From NCBI RefSeq assembly GCF_049720995.1, contig NZ_JBNASF010000018.1, forward strand, positions 1 through 32,556: DNA of 32,556 bases, written 5' to 3'. Source of the DNA: Methanothermobacter sp049720995 (lineage in GTDB: Archaea; Methanobacteriota; Methanobacteria; Methanobacteriales; Methanothermobacteraceae). The notes under the pieces are model-generated. The model worked only from the letters and a program-made list of their open reading frames with translations. It ran no database searches and had not been told where the DNA came from. The position numbers were made by a program, and so were the translations under genes. Positions 8,026 to 15,457 of the stretch are shown here, piece after piece. The first letter of the stretch is position 1; each line of letters begins with the position of its first letter.

Positions 8026-9384
8026 CTATCTTCTAATGGCCTTCCATGGATTCAGGAAGGCGTCAAGGAACATCAAAAATTCAGGGTCCAGTGATTCAAT
8101 GATATCCTCAATGGAATAAACACTGAAACCATTTATTAGCTCTTTGCGGATGTGTTTTCCCATCCTGAGCCTTTCAGGTTTTGATAGGAGGTTTTTAATG
8201 TAATCAACCGCGTTTCCATCCTTCCTGGGGGATTCCACCACTAGCCTTGAGCCCTCAACCCATGCCCTCTCATGCCTTTCTGTGAACCTGTCACTGTGCC
8301 ACCTGGACCATACAGGGGGTCCGTATCGCTTCCTGTAGGATGGGAGCATCCAGACCTCCATTTCAATCAACATGAGAGCGGTACGGGATTCGTCACTCCA
8401 GTAGTCGGCCCCAAGAACAGAGAAACCCTCATCCTTCAGGTTCCTAACTATGGAATCAAGGGTCTTCCTGAGCTGGGGGTAGAGGGCATCCGCAGGGACA
8501 TCAGGCACCCCGGTGGATACCAGGATGATCTTTGAGCCCCTTTTTTCAATGATTTCAAGTATTTCACCGGGATCTGATGTGTGGTGTGGTTTTTGGAAGT
8601 ATTCTGGCTTTGGTTCCCTCAGGAAATTCCTGGCCGCAGTTACAAACTCAGCCATCCTCTGCAGTGTGAGTGCCGCTGCAACGTTCCTCTTACTATCCAC
8701 AGGGTCGACCACCACAAGGGGCTCCTGAAAGTCCTCACCGGTACCATGACCCTCAATGTCTATGATGTACCCGGGCCTCCAGCTGAGGGCACCTTTAAGC
8801 ACTCCCTCGAAGTCCCCGTAGTGGAGAACAAGGAGCTCTGCAAGGTAACCTGCAAACCCTCCAACCCTGAATTCGGATCCATAGGTCCCTGTTGACTTCA
8901 TGAACTGTTTGAGGAGAAGAACCTCGTCCATCTGCTCCTCCTTCAGGTTCCTCTGGATGTACTCTGTGTGGAGTATTGTTCTGTCAACGGCGGATCTGAG
9001 TTCTGAGGCATTGGATATCCGGTAGCAGGGGACGAAGTCCACCTCGTAACCGTCTATGTATCCTGTAACGTAGGGGTGTGACGCATACCTCTCCTCGGCC
9101 TTACCCTGGAACCTCTCTATGCACATGTATCCAAGTTTCAGGCCCTTCTCCTTCAGATCATCCTGTGGGGTGTCCAGGGGGAAGTGGATGAATATATCGA
9201 TGTCGGCGCCTCCTGAGAGCCAGGTCCCCTTGGCAACTGAACCCACAAGGAAGGCCTCAGCGTCGATCCCCCTGCCTGCTGCAAGTCCATTTATACATTC
9301 AACAAGCCTCTCTGATAATTCCATGACCCGCTGGTATTCTTCTCTCCCGGGTCTTATACTTTCGAGTATCCCGCTGTAGTCCAT
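8026..9384 (-). CDS. cca: archaeal (class I) CCA-adding tRNA nucleotidyltransferase
   Basis: Adds or repairs the 3'-terminal CCA of tRNAs without a nucleic-acid template. The nucleotidyltransferase core shows GSVAKGTWLSGGADID (Gly48-Ser49, Asp61, Asp63) and the third carboxylate in YEVDFVPCY (Asp116). The central and tail domains (452 aa in all) match archaeal class I CCA enzymes. The frame extends to an ATG at 9399, but ATG 9384 has GGTGG six bases upstream and starts MDYSGIL..., so I use it. It ends the minus-strand operon, 79 bp behind thpR; the AT-rich gap may carry an internal promoter. Confidence 0.95.
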   Translation of the reverse strand: MDYSGILESIRPGREEYQRVMELSERLVECINGLAAGRGIDAEAFLVGSVAKGTWLSGGADIDIFIHFPLDTPQDDLKEKGLKLGYMCIERFQGKAEERYASHPYVTGYIDGYEVDFVPCYRISNASELRSAVDRTILHTEYIQRNLKEEQMDEVLLLKQFMKSTGTYGSEFRVGGFAGYLAELLVLHYGDFEGVLKGALSWRPGYIIDIEGHGTGEDFQEPLVVVDPVDSKRNVAAALTLQRMAEFVTAARNFLREPKPEYFQKPHHTSDPGEILEIIEKRGSKIILVSTGVPDVPADALYPQLRKTLDSIVRNLKDEGFSVLGADYWSDESRTALMLIEMEVWMLPSYRKRYGPPVWSRWHSDRFTERHERAWVEGSRLVVESPRKDGNAVDYIKNLLSKPERLRMGKHIRKELINGFSVYSIEDIIESLDPEFLMFLDAFLNPWKAIRR

Positions 9385-9444
9385 GTTTATCCACCACATT
9401 ACCCAGTTTTACACTCTCGGTGCACACTGTGCTCCATGATTGTC

Positions 9445-9460
9445 AATCACATAATAAAAT
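9445..9460 (-). promoter_or_regulatory. possible internal promoter for cca
   Basis: The minus strand reads TTAATTTTATTATG about 65 bp upstream of the cca start. A GCACACTGTGC palindrome at 9422-9432 would lie close to the predicted transcription start. Suggestive only. Confidence 0.25.
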
Positions 9461-9463
9461 TAA

Positions 9464-10018
9464 TCAGATTCTGAAGACCTCAAGGTCACTGTAGACGGGT
9501 CCCTGTGGTGTGAGTTCACTCCTCTTAAGTGAGACACTGTCAACCCTCAGGGCGCCGGCATCCACATTCTCCAGCTCCCCTATCAGGGCTGCAAGTTTCT
9601 CACGGTTCCTCGGACCCCTGACCCGCCCAATGGTGAGGTGTGGCACGTACTCCCTTTCCTTCCGGAATCCTATCCTGGCGAATTCCATGTCCAGGGTCCT
9701 CTGCAGCTCTGAGAATACCCCCGGGTTTTCAACACCAAGCCACACCACCCTTATGTAGCGTGGGCTGGGAAAGACACCAGCACCCATCACGTGAAGTTCG
9801 AATGGTTCATAATCCTTCAGGGTTTCCTCAACTATCCCCCTTATCCTCCTCAGTTTGCCCTCACCAACATCACCGAAGAATTTCAGGGTGAAGTGGAGGT
9901 TCTCAGGTTCAACGAATTTTATCTGGGCGTCAGCGCCCCTCAGGATATCCTGTATCTCACATACCCTTTTCCGTAGTTCATCGTCAACGTCAACCGCAAT
10001 GAACGCCCTGACCTTCAT
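9464..10018 (-). CDS. thpR: RNA 2',3'-cyclic phosphodiesterase (2'-5' RNA ligase family)
   Basis: Two-histidine phosphoesterase that opens 2',3'-cyclic phosphates and in vitro joins tRNA halves. The two HxTx signatures are HFTL (His42, Thr44) and HLTI (His127, Thr129), with the usual spacing for the family and a typical length of 184 aa. The frame allows ATG 10033, but GGAGGAT lies directly upstream of ATG 10018 at good distance, so the shorter form is preferred. It lies between the HPr-kinase-like gene and cca, and the pairing with cca suggests a role in tRNA end metabolism. Confidence 0.92.
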   Translation of the reverse strand: MKVRAFIAVDVDDELRKRVCEIQDILRGADAQIKFVEPENLHFTLKFFGDVGEGKLRRIRGIVEETLKDYEPFELHVMGAGVFPSPRYIRVVWLGVENPGVFSELQRTLDMEFARIGFRKEREYVPHLTIGRVRGPRNREKLAALIGELENVDAGALRVDSVSLKRSELTPQGPVYSDLEVFRI

Positions 10019-10036
10019 TTTCTGATCCTCCATGAA

Positions 10037-10969
10037 TCACATCTCAAGTTTTTTCAGCCTTTCAAGGCTTCTGACCGGTGTTTCAATGGTGTTGAGTATG
10101 TGGAGGTCCACCCTGCCTAGAAGTTCACTGAAGAACCTCCTCCGTAGCCCCATCTTTCTCTCATCCCTTACAAGCTGGTGGGGGTTGCAGAAGTCATTTT
10201 CCAGCAGATACCTCAGACCCTCCTCTGGATCAAGCCTCCTCATGGGGGGGTTATCAGGGTTCCTTTCAAGGAGAACAACCCTTTTCAGCGTGGTGGACTC
10301 CCTTATCCGCCCTCCGAAGAGCATCCCAACATCTGCAACCCCCCTGGACCTGGCATCAAGTTTCACAGAGTCCCTGAGGGATGAGTACTCCCTCCATACC
10401 ATCCCTATATCGTCCCGGATGTAGGAGTTCTTCTCGGATGCATACACGAGGACCCCATTCTCAAGGAGGCGGGTGAAGAACCAGTCATCTGAGACGTAAC
10501 TGCAGGCCCCATCAAGGAGGAGGCCATAGGTGAGGGTTGTCTTCCCTGTACCCGGCGGCCCTATGATAGCAAGTCCCGCCCCTTGCCGGTCGATGGCTGA
10601 ACCATGGACCGAGTAGCGGCGGTGCTCTGAATGATACTCCTCAAAGAAGTCGGCAACCGCTGCAAGAGCTATGCTCTTAACCCAGCCATAGTAGTCACAG
10701 TTTCTGATTATGACCGTCTTTGAATTTGCCTCGTAGAGAACCTCAAGGTCACCACCATCTGACACAGCGAATACCTTTGCGTGGGGCCTCACATCTTCGC
10801 TCATGAATCTGAAGTTATCCTCCCACTCCTCCTTGAATGATACATCATCTGTGAGGAGCTTGACGCAGGCCCCATGGAGACTGGCCTTTCTCTCAAATAG
10901 TCTGAGTCTGGAGAGTTCAGCCAGGATTTCATCCTTTTCCCTCGGCGTTATGAGCCTCACACTGTACAT
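10037..10969 (-). CDS. HPr kinase/PEPCK-like P-loop protein
   Basis: Probable ATP-dependent kinase of unknown substrate. The C-terminal half resembles the HPr kinase/phosphorylase fold: Walker A GPPGTGKTT (137-145) followed about 15 residues later by YVSDDWFF (SDD 160-162), the same spacing as GxxGxGKS...ADD in HprK. The N-terminal part has no recognisable domain. Archaeal methanogens have no PTS, so phosphorylation of HPr itself is unlikely. The frame opens at GTG 11020, 17 residues upstream; neither start has a strong ribosome binding site and I prefer ATG 10969 (310 aa). It sits inside the aro operon between 3-dehydroquinate synthase II and ThpR. Confidence 0.75.
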   Translation of the reverse strand: MYSVRLITPREKDEILAELSRLRLFERKASLHGACVKLLTDDVSFKEEWEDNFRFMSEDVRPHAKVFAVSDGGDLEVLYEANSKTVIIRNCDYYGWVKSIALAAVADFFEEYHSEHRRYSVHGSAIDRQGAGLAIIGPPGTGKTTLTYGLLLDGACSYVSDDWFFTRLLENGVLVYASEKNSYIRDDIGMVWREYSSLRDSVKLDARSRGVADVGMLFGGRIRESTTLKRVVLLERNPDNPPMRRLDPEEGLRYLLENDFCNPHQLVRDERKMGLRRRFFSELLGRVDLHILNTIETPVRSLERLKKLEM

Positions 10970-11045
10970 ACTATCCCATCCGTGAAGGTGATGAGCTTCT
11001 GATGCCGATTCAGGCCCCACTGTGTATACGGTATCCGGCTGGGGC

Positions 11046-12170
11046 TCATTTCTCGATTATGGTCTCTGTTATGGCCATGCCGAAGTGCCTTGCAGAGTCC
11101 TCAAAATAGACAAGGACCTTGTCACCCTCACTGAGCTCGCTGACAGATACAGGTTCGCCCCTATCATTCACGAGCCTTATTGTCTCGGCGTTCTGAAGGA
11201 GTGTCCTAACCTTCACGCCCTCGTACTCTGCCTCAACAAGCATCAGGGGCCTCTTCTCGATCTTAACCCTGCCAACAACCGCGGTCCTTGACCTCCCGCT
11301 CCGGTCAACGATGAGGACCTCATCACCGGTTTCAAGTTCAGAGAGGTACTTTGTCCTGCCACCGGGTATCATGACGTAGGCCTGTACAGGCCCGGCATTC
11401 ACGCGGAAGGGCCTTGAAGCCACGTATTCACTTTCAAGGGACTCACTGTGCACCAGAAAGAGACCCTGTGAGTAGCTGCCCACCAGCATACCCTCACCAA
11501 CATCCATCATTGAGCAGGTGTCCACGCAGACCCTGTCACCGGAGCCCAGGGGCTCAACCCTGGTTACAGTGGCGGGCCTGAGTTCATAGGTTTCACTCTC
11601 AATCTCCTCAAGTAGCTCTGCTATTGCCTTTATCTGTGAGATGTCCACGGGTTCTATGAGGACACCGTCGGTTCCGTGTTCAAGGGTCTCGAGGGCAACC
11701 CTTGCCTCATGGGTATCTGCCACCGCGGCGACCAGTTTAACATCCTCTTCCTGGAGATCCGCTATTATGTTCTCAAGCGGGATGATCTTCCAGTCCTCAC
11801 CAGCGAGTATGAGGTAATCCACGATGCGACCCAGTTTCCTTGCGAGTTCCTCGTGGGCCTTGCTCCTTATCTCAACGTAGGCTGCAACCTCCTTACCCCC
11901 GGATTTCAGTTCCTCTGCCATTTCAAGGTCCCTTGAGTAATCAAGGGTCTCCGGGAGTTCCAGGGTTCCGTCGCCCTCTCCATCCCTTCCAATGAGTACT
12001 ATGTCCGCATCGTCCTCGGGGGATATCAGGGTGAGGCTTCCAAGTTTCTTTATCCTCTCGGCATCGGAGGTGTCCACTATGTGGTCTATCCCTGATTCAA
12101 GGGCTGCTGTTATGAAGGTCTTCTTCTCGTCCCAGTAGGTGTCAGGGGCCATCAGCCATGCGAATTTCAT
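11046..12170 (-). CDS. aroB': 3-dehydroquinate synthase II (AroB')
   Basis: Converts 2-amino-3,7-dideoxy-D-threo-hept-6-ulosonate to 3-dehydroquinate by NAD-dependent oxidative deamination and cyclisation, the second step of the archaeal shikimate entry. The protein (374 aa) starts MKFAWLMAP and has the archaeal DHQS-II signatures: EIRSKAHEELA, YLILAGEDWKIIPLENIIA, GTDGVLIEP, and the barrel-like C-terminus with FRVNAGPVQAYVMIPGGRTKYLSEL. ATG 12170 has GGGTGG nine bases upstream; the frame extends further, into aroA', without a better start. It follows aroA' by a single base, so the two are certainly cotranscribed and probably translationally coupled. Confidence 0.95.
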   Translation of the reverse strand: MKFAWLMAPDTYWDEKKTFITAALESGIDHIVDTSDAERIKKLGSLTLISPEDDADIVLIGRDGEGDGTLELPETLDYSRDLEMAEELKSGGKEVAAYVEIRSKAHEELARKLGRIVDYLILAGEDWKIIPLENIIADLQEEDVKLVAAVADTHEARVALETLEHGTDGVLIEPVDISQIKAIAELLEEIESETYELRPATVTRVEPLGSGDRVCVDTCSMMDVGEGMLVGSYSQGLFLVHSESLESEYVASRPFRVNAGPVQAYVMIPGGRTKYLSELETGDEVLIVDRSGRSRTAVVGRVKIEKRPLMLVEAEYEGVKVRTLLQNAETIRLVNDRGEPVSVSELSEGDKVLVYFEDSARHFGMAITETIIEK

Positions 12171-12171
12171 C

Positions 12172-12972
12172 TCAGTCGCCACCCCTGAGTATCCTGACGG
12201 CATCCTCAACTTCAAGGCCGTCATGGACGATGCCTGCAATGGCCCTGGTCATATCTGCCGGGGAATCTGCCTGGAAGATGTTTCTTCCAATGGCCACACC
12301 AGCACCGCCTGCATCAACGGAGTCCCTGACCATCTGGAGGAGCTCCTCCTCTGTTTCAATCTTAGGACCCCCCGCTATCACCACAGGGACAGGGCAGCCC
12401 TTCACAACCTCCCTGAAGGTGTCAGGGTCACCGGTATAGTTGGTCTTTATTATATCTGCGCCCAGCTCTGCACCTGCACGTGCTGCAAGTTTAACAACCT
12501 CAGGGTCGTGCTCGTCCTTTATCCTGTCACCCCTGGGGTACATCATGGCTATGAGCGGCATGCCCCAGTCGTCACAGATCTCGGCCACGGTACCGAGCTT
12601 TATGAGCATTTCGGGTTCCCTCTCGGATCCCACGTTCACGTGGACGGATACGGCATCGGCCCCCAGCTTGAGGGCCTTCTCAACCGATGTGACAAGTACC
12701 TTATGGTTAGGGTCAGGTCCGAGTCCCGTACTTGCCGAGAGGTGTATTATGAGGCCTATGTCCCTCCCGTACCCCCTGTGTCCGCTCCTCACCATTCCCT
12801 TGTGCATGAGGACGGCGTTGGCTCCTCCGCTTGCCACCTCATCAATGGTCCCTGCCATGTCTATTATCCCCTTAACGGGTCCAATTGAGACCCCATGGTC
12901 AAGGGGTACTATGACGGTCCTGTCTGTCTTCCTGTTGATTATCCTCTCAATTCTAATCCTTTTGCCTATCAT
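12172..12972 (-). CDS. aroA': 2-amino-3,7-dideoxy-D-threo-hept-6-ulosonate (ADH) synthase, class I aldolase fold
   Basis: Condenses aspartate semialdehyde with a 6-deoxy-5-ketofructose-phosphate-derived fragment to ADH, replacing DAHP synthase. It is a TIM-barrel class I aldolase with Asp25 (PLDHGV), Tyr145 (MMYPRG) and Schiff-base Lys176 (ADIIKTNYTG); these have the same relative spacing as the residues known in the Methanocaldococcus enzyme. It is often annotated as fructose-bisphosphate aldolase, but the adjacent aroB' supports the ADH synthase role. ATG 12972 follows GGAGGGT at good distance (266 aa) and overlaps the methyltransferase 3' end by 20 bp. Confidence 0.93.
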   Translation of the reverse strand: MIGKRIRIERIINRKTDRTVIVPLDHGVSIGPVKGIIDMAGTIDEVASGGANAVLMHKGMVRSGHRGYGRDIGLIIHLSASTGLGPDPNHKVLVTSVEKALKLGADAVSVHVNVGSEREPEMLIKLGTVAEICDDWGMPLIAMMYPRGDRIKDEHDPEVVKLAARAGAELGADIIKTNYTGDPDTFREVVKGCPVPVVIAGGPKIETEEELLQMVRDSVDAGGAGVAIGRNIFQADSPADMTRAIAGIVHDGLEVEDAVRILRGGD

Positions 12973-13513
12973 GGGCACCCTCCTTGTAGATTTTACTGGA
13001 CCAGAGTTTAAATTCCCTGAGCCTTGGTGGGATTCCAGCGTCCCCACTTGACTCAAGCCATCCATACCCTGAGGTGAATGACTCTTCGGTGATGGATGAG
13101 CATACAAAGTCCAGGAGTCCACGGTTCCTTATGATTGAGACCCCTGGTTTGAGTGTGGATGACCATATGAAGTAAACCTTGAAGGTTGTATCAGGGTGGT
13201 ATCCTCCTCCAAGGTCAACGCTGAGCACATCGCAGGATTCAATCCTGCTGCAGACCTCTTCAAGGGTTTCATGGAGGCGAACGTCACCTGATATGAATTC
13301 AACGTTATCCCTCTCCATGCTCAGGGCCTCCATAACATCAACAGCTTCGGGGCTGTTATCAACCGCCAGCACCCTGCCATCCGGCACAAGGTCAGATATT
13401 ATGCGTGTTGAGTTTCCTATGTGGCACCCCAGTTCAACAACTGTATCCCCGGGCCTCAGGACCTCCCTTAGGACGTCCCGGTAGATGTTTATATCGTATA
13501 CCAGTCTTATCAT
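12953..13513 (-). CDS. class I SAM-dependent methyltransferase-like protein
   Basis: A 186-aa Rossmann protein with SAM-binding motif I VVELGCHIGNST (25-36), an acidic motif II at VLAVDNSP and a motif III-like NVEFISGDVR. The segment SVDLGGGYHPDTTFKVYF takes the place of the usual motif IV. The substrate is unknown. It is the first gene of the aro/cca operon; GGTGAG precedes ATG 13513 with normal spacing. The long overlap (20 bp) with aroA' indicates coupling. It might act on tRNA or a small molecule, and nothing in the sequence decides this. Confidence 0.85.
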   Translation of the reverse strand: MIRLVYDINIYRDVLREVLRPGDTVVELGCHIGNSTRIISDLVPDGRVLAVDNSPEAVDVMEALSMERDNVEFISGDVRLHETLEEVCSRIESCDVLSVDLGGGYHPDTTFKVYFIWSSTLKPGVSIIRNRGLLDFVCSSITEESFTSGYGWLESSGDAGIPPRLREFKLWSSKIYKEGAHDRQKD

Positions 13514-13582
13514 GGACTCACCTGACCATCCCCTTCACATCGTTCATCCGGGGATTTCCTGATGCAGAGATGGTAACAGTGA

Positions 13583-13605
13583 TTAATATAATCTTTTAAT
13601 TTAAA
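13583..13605 (-). promoter_or_regulatory. box A region of the methyltransferase-aro-cca operon
   Basis: On the minus strand TTTAAATTAAAAGATTATAT contains two overlapping TATA-like elements 70-90 bp upstream of the first start codon. The proximal one would give a leader of about 45 nt. The rest of 13514-13687 shows no gene. Confidence 0.4.
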
Positions 13606-13687
13606 GTATTTTCCCCTTAAATCCACAGATATGTTCATTATCACCCATAGAACCCCCCAGATGGTCGCCTACCGGTCAACTCCAGCA

Positions 13688-14542
13688 TCACAGAAACCTT
13701 GCACCTGAAAAGTCAATTCCATACACATCATCGCCTCCGGCATCAGGGTCTGCTGACAGGGCGAATACGGTGTTGCCGAGCATCGCCATGGATGCCCCCA
13801 GCGTTCCCTCGGAGAGGGCCTCCATGGGTTCTCTGAGTTCAGGGGTTATGAGTGAGGTTCCTCTGGCAAACTCACGGGAGAGTTCCATGAACATCCGGGG
13901 TGTCGGCTTCCTGAGGAGCCTCCTGATCATCCCTGCACCCATCCGGTTTATCGCACCGACCTTTGATTCATCACCGATGACAGATGCCGTTTCAAGCTCC
14001 CCCAGGGTCTCGGTTAAAACATAGAGGCCCCTGTCAGTGATCCTGTCTGTCCTACCATATCCAGGTGGGCCCTCTCTGGTTCTTATGACTATCCCACCTG
14101 TCATCTCGGCTATCAGGTCACCCAGCCCTGTTCCAAGTTCCACCTCGGCCCTGTGGGCCACTGATCCTGCGCTGTTGACTGTGACTGGGAGTTCAAGTTC
14201 CCTTACAACTGCAAGGACGCTTCCCAGGGCGCAGGCTGCGGATGCCCCGAAACCACACCCTATGGGGACATCAACCCTGTGGTGTATGCTCACACCCTCC
14301 CTGAATCCTGTGATTTCCCTGAGTATTTCAAGGGAGCTCAGACTGACTGATTTTCCATGTTCTCTCTTTCCGTTGACCCTCACGACCGTTTTCTCTTCGG
14401 ACCTCCTGACCTTTATGGAGGTTTCAACTCCACGGTCAAGGACGACTCCTGCACCCCTGGAACCCGTTCTAAGGGGGTCTTCCGCCCTTACAACCTCAAA
14501 GAATCCGGTTATATGTGCTGGGACAAAGACGGTGGGCTTCAT
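13688..14542 (-). CDS. pantoate kinase (archaeal CoA pathway, GHMP family)
   Basis: Phosphorylates pantoate to 4-phosphopantoate, which phosphopantothenate synthetase then joins to beta-alanine: the archaeal route to CoA. GHMP-kinase features: the N-terminal VPAHITGFF motif typical of PoK, the glycine-rich ATP loop PIGCGFGASAACALG (93-107), and a C-terminal LGASMAMLGNTVFAL segment corresponding to GHMP motif 3. Length (284 aa) is normal. ATG 14542 has only a weak GGGA upstream; the promoter must lie in the 80-bp gap shared with the divergent PHP gene. Confidence 0.88.
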   Translation of the reverse strand: MKPTVFVPAHITGFFEVVRAEDPLRTGSRGAGVVLDRGVETSIKVRRSEEKTVVRVNGKREHGKSVSLSSLEILREITGFREGVSIHHRVDVPIGCGFGASAACALGSVLAVVRELELPVTVNSAGSVAHRAEVELGTGLGDLIAEMTGGIVIRTREGPPGYGRTDRITDRGLYVLTETLGELETASVIGDESKVGAINRMGAGMIRRLLRKPTPRMFMELSREFARGTSLITPELREPMEALSEGTLGASMAMLGNTVFALSADPDAGGDDVYGIDFSGARFL

Positions 14543-14622
14543 TTAAATACTTCCCTGAACATACTCTAACTGTTCACTGTATATCGTAAGATGAATATAA
14601 TGATTTTTAAGGGGGACCTGCC

Positions 14623-15288
14623 ATCAGAAAGAGGATTGATCTTCACACCCACAGCCTCCTGAGTGACGGTGAGCTCCTGCCATCGGAACTTGCAAGGAGG
14701 GCATGTGTCCTGGGACATGAGGCCATAGCCATCACAGACCACATCGACGCCTCGAATATAAACACCATAACGAACCTCATTGACGCCGTTGAGGATATAG
14801 CTGATAACTGGGATATCAGGGTCATACCGGGGGCTGAGATAACACATGCACCTGTTGAGATAATTGAGAAGCTTGCAGTGAGGGCGAGGAGGCTGGGAGC
14901 CGAGATCATCGTTGTCCACGGTGAGACCATTGTGGAGCCTGTGATTCCTGGAACAAATCATGCAGCTGTCAGCTGTCCTGAGGTGGATATACTGGCCCAT
15001 CCAGGGCTGATAAGCGTTGAGGATGTCGAACTGGCACGTGAAAATGACGTTACCCTTGAGATAAGTGCAAGGAAGGGGCACTGCCTCGGAAACGGTCATG
15101 TGGCGGCGGTTGCAGGGGAGGTTGGTGTGCCCCTTGTTATTGACACTGATACCCATGCACCGGGGGATCTCCTGGACTATGAGATGGCGAAGAGGGTTGG
15201 TCTGGGCGCTGGTCTCAGCGAATCCCGGGTTGAGGAGGCCCTTGTGAAGAATCCCCGGCACGTGCTTAAAAGGAATGGTATAAACTGA
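14623..15288 (+). CDS. PHP-domain metal-dependent phosphoesterase, probable ATC start codon
   Basis: Histidinol-phosphatase/PHP-type hydrolase of unknown substrate, 221 aa if read from 14623. Metal ligands are in order: LHTH (His8, His10), Asp15, ITDH (Asp39, His40), GAE (Glu72), VVHGE (His99, Glu101), LAHPG (His126) and DTDTH (Asp176, His178). The frame is blocked by TAA at 14608 and has no ATG, GTG or TTG before the GTG at 14878, which would delete the first half of the active site. ATC at 14623 lies seven bases after AGGGGGA and gives a family-like beginning (RKRIDLHTH), so it is the best start; ATT at 14635 is the only other near-cognate option. Either a rare initiator, a point mutation or a sequencing error applies. 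Confidence 0.8.
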   Translation: MRKRIDLHTHSLLSDGELLPSELARRACVLGHEAIAITDHIDASNINTITNLIDAVEDIADNWDIRVIPGAEITHAPVEIIEKLAVRARRLGAEIIVVHGETIVEPVIPGTNHAAVSCPEVDILAHPGLISVEDVELARENDVTLEISARKGHCLGNGHVAAVAGEVGVPLVIDTDTHAPGDLLDYEMAKRVGLGAGLSESRVEEALVKNPRHVLKRNGIN

Positions 15289-15339
15289 AACATGTAACTG
15301 AAGTATGGCCGTGGAATAATGGCCATCCAATGATTATAC

Positions 15340-15357
15340 AGGTCCCCTGACCTTTTT
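15340..15357 (+). terminator. stem-loop and T tract after the PHP gene
   Basis: AGGTC-CCCT-GACCT followed by TTTT forms a 5-bp stem with a T-run about 50 bp after the PHP stop. An ATGGCC/GGCCAT inverted repeat lies just upstream (near 15305-15325). Confidence 0.5.
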
Positions 15358-15393
15358 ATTTTCGTCAGAGGTCTGTATTATTTTTTTCAGGCA

Positions 15394-15402
15394 TCATTTA
15401 TA
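15394..15402 (+). promoter_or_regulatory. box A for the beta-helix gene
   Basis: CATTTATATGA is a good archaeal TATA element. Transcription would start near 15425, upstream of all candidate starts of the surface protein but downstream of the ATG at 15402. Confidence 0.4.
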
Positions 15403-15457
15403 TGATCCCGTCAGTATCAGCGCTCTTCTTTCATGTTATCCGCGCTGCTGTCATGGT

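Noticed and set aside
12139..12888. Long plus-strand open frame opposite aroA'/aroB'
   Set aside because: Antisense shadow of two certain genes; Cys/His/Pro-rich translation with no motif.
12172..12972. Fructose-bisphosphate aldolase
   Set aside because: The fold fits, but direct coupling to 3-dehydroquinate synthase II and the Asp25/Tyr145/Lys176 arrangement favour ADH synthase.
14566..15330. 254-codon minus-strand frame opposite the PHP gene
   Set aside because: The plus strand carries all PHP metal-ligand motifs in order; the antisense frame has none and no ribosome binding site.
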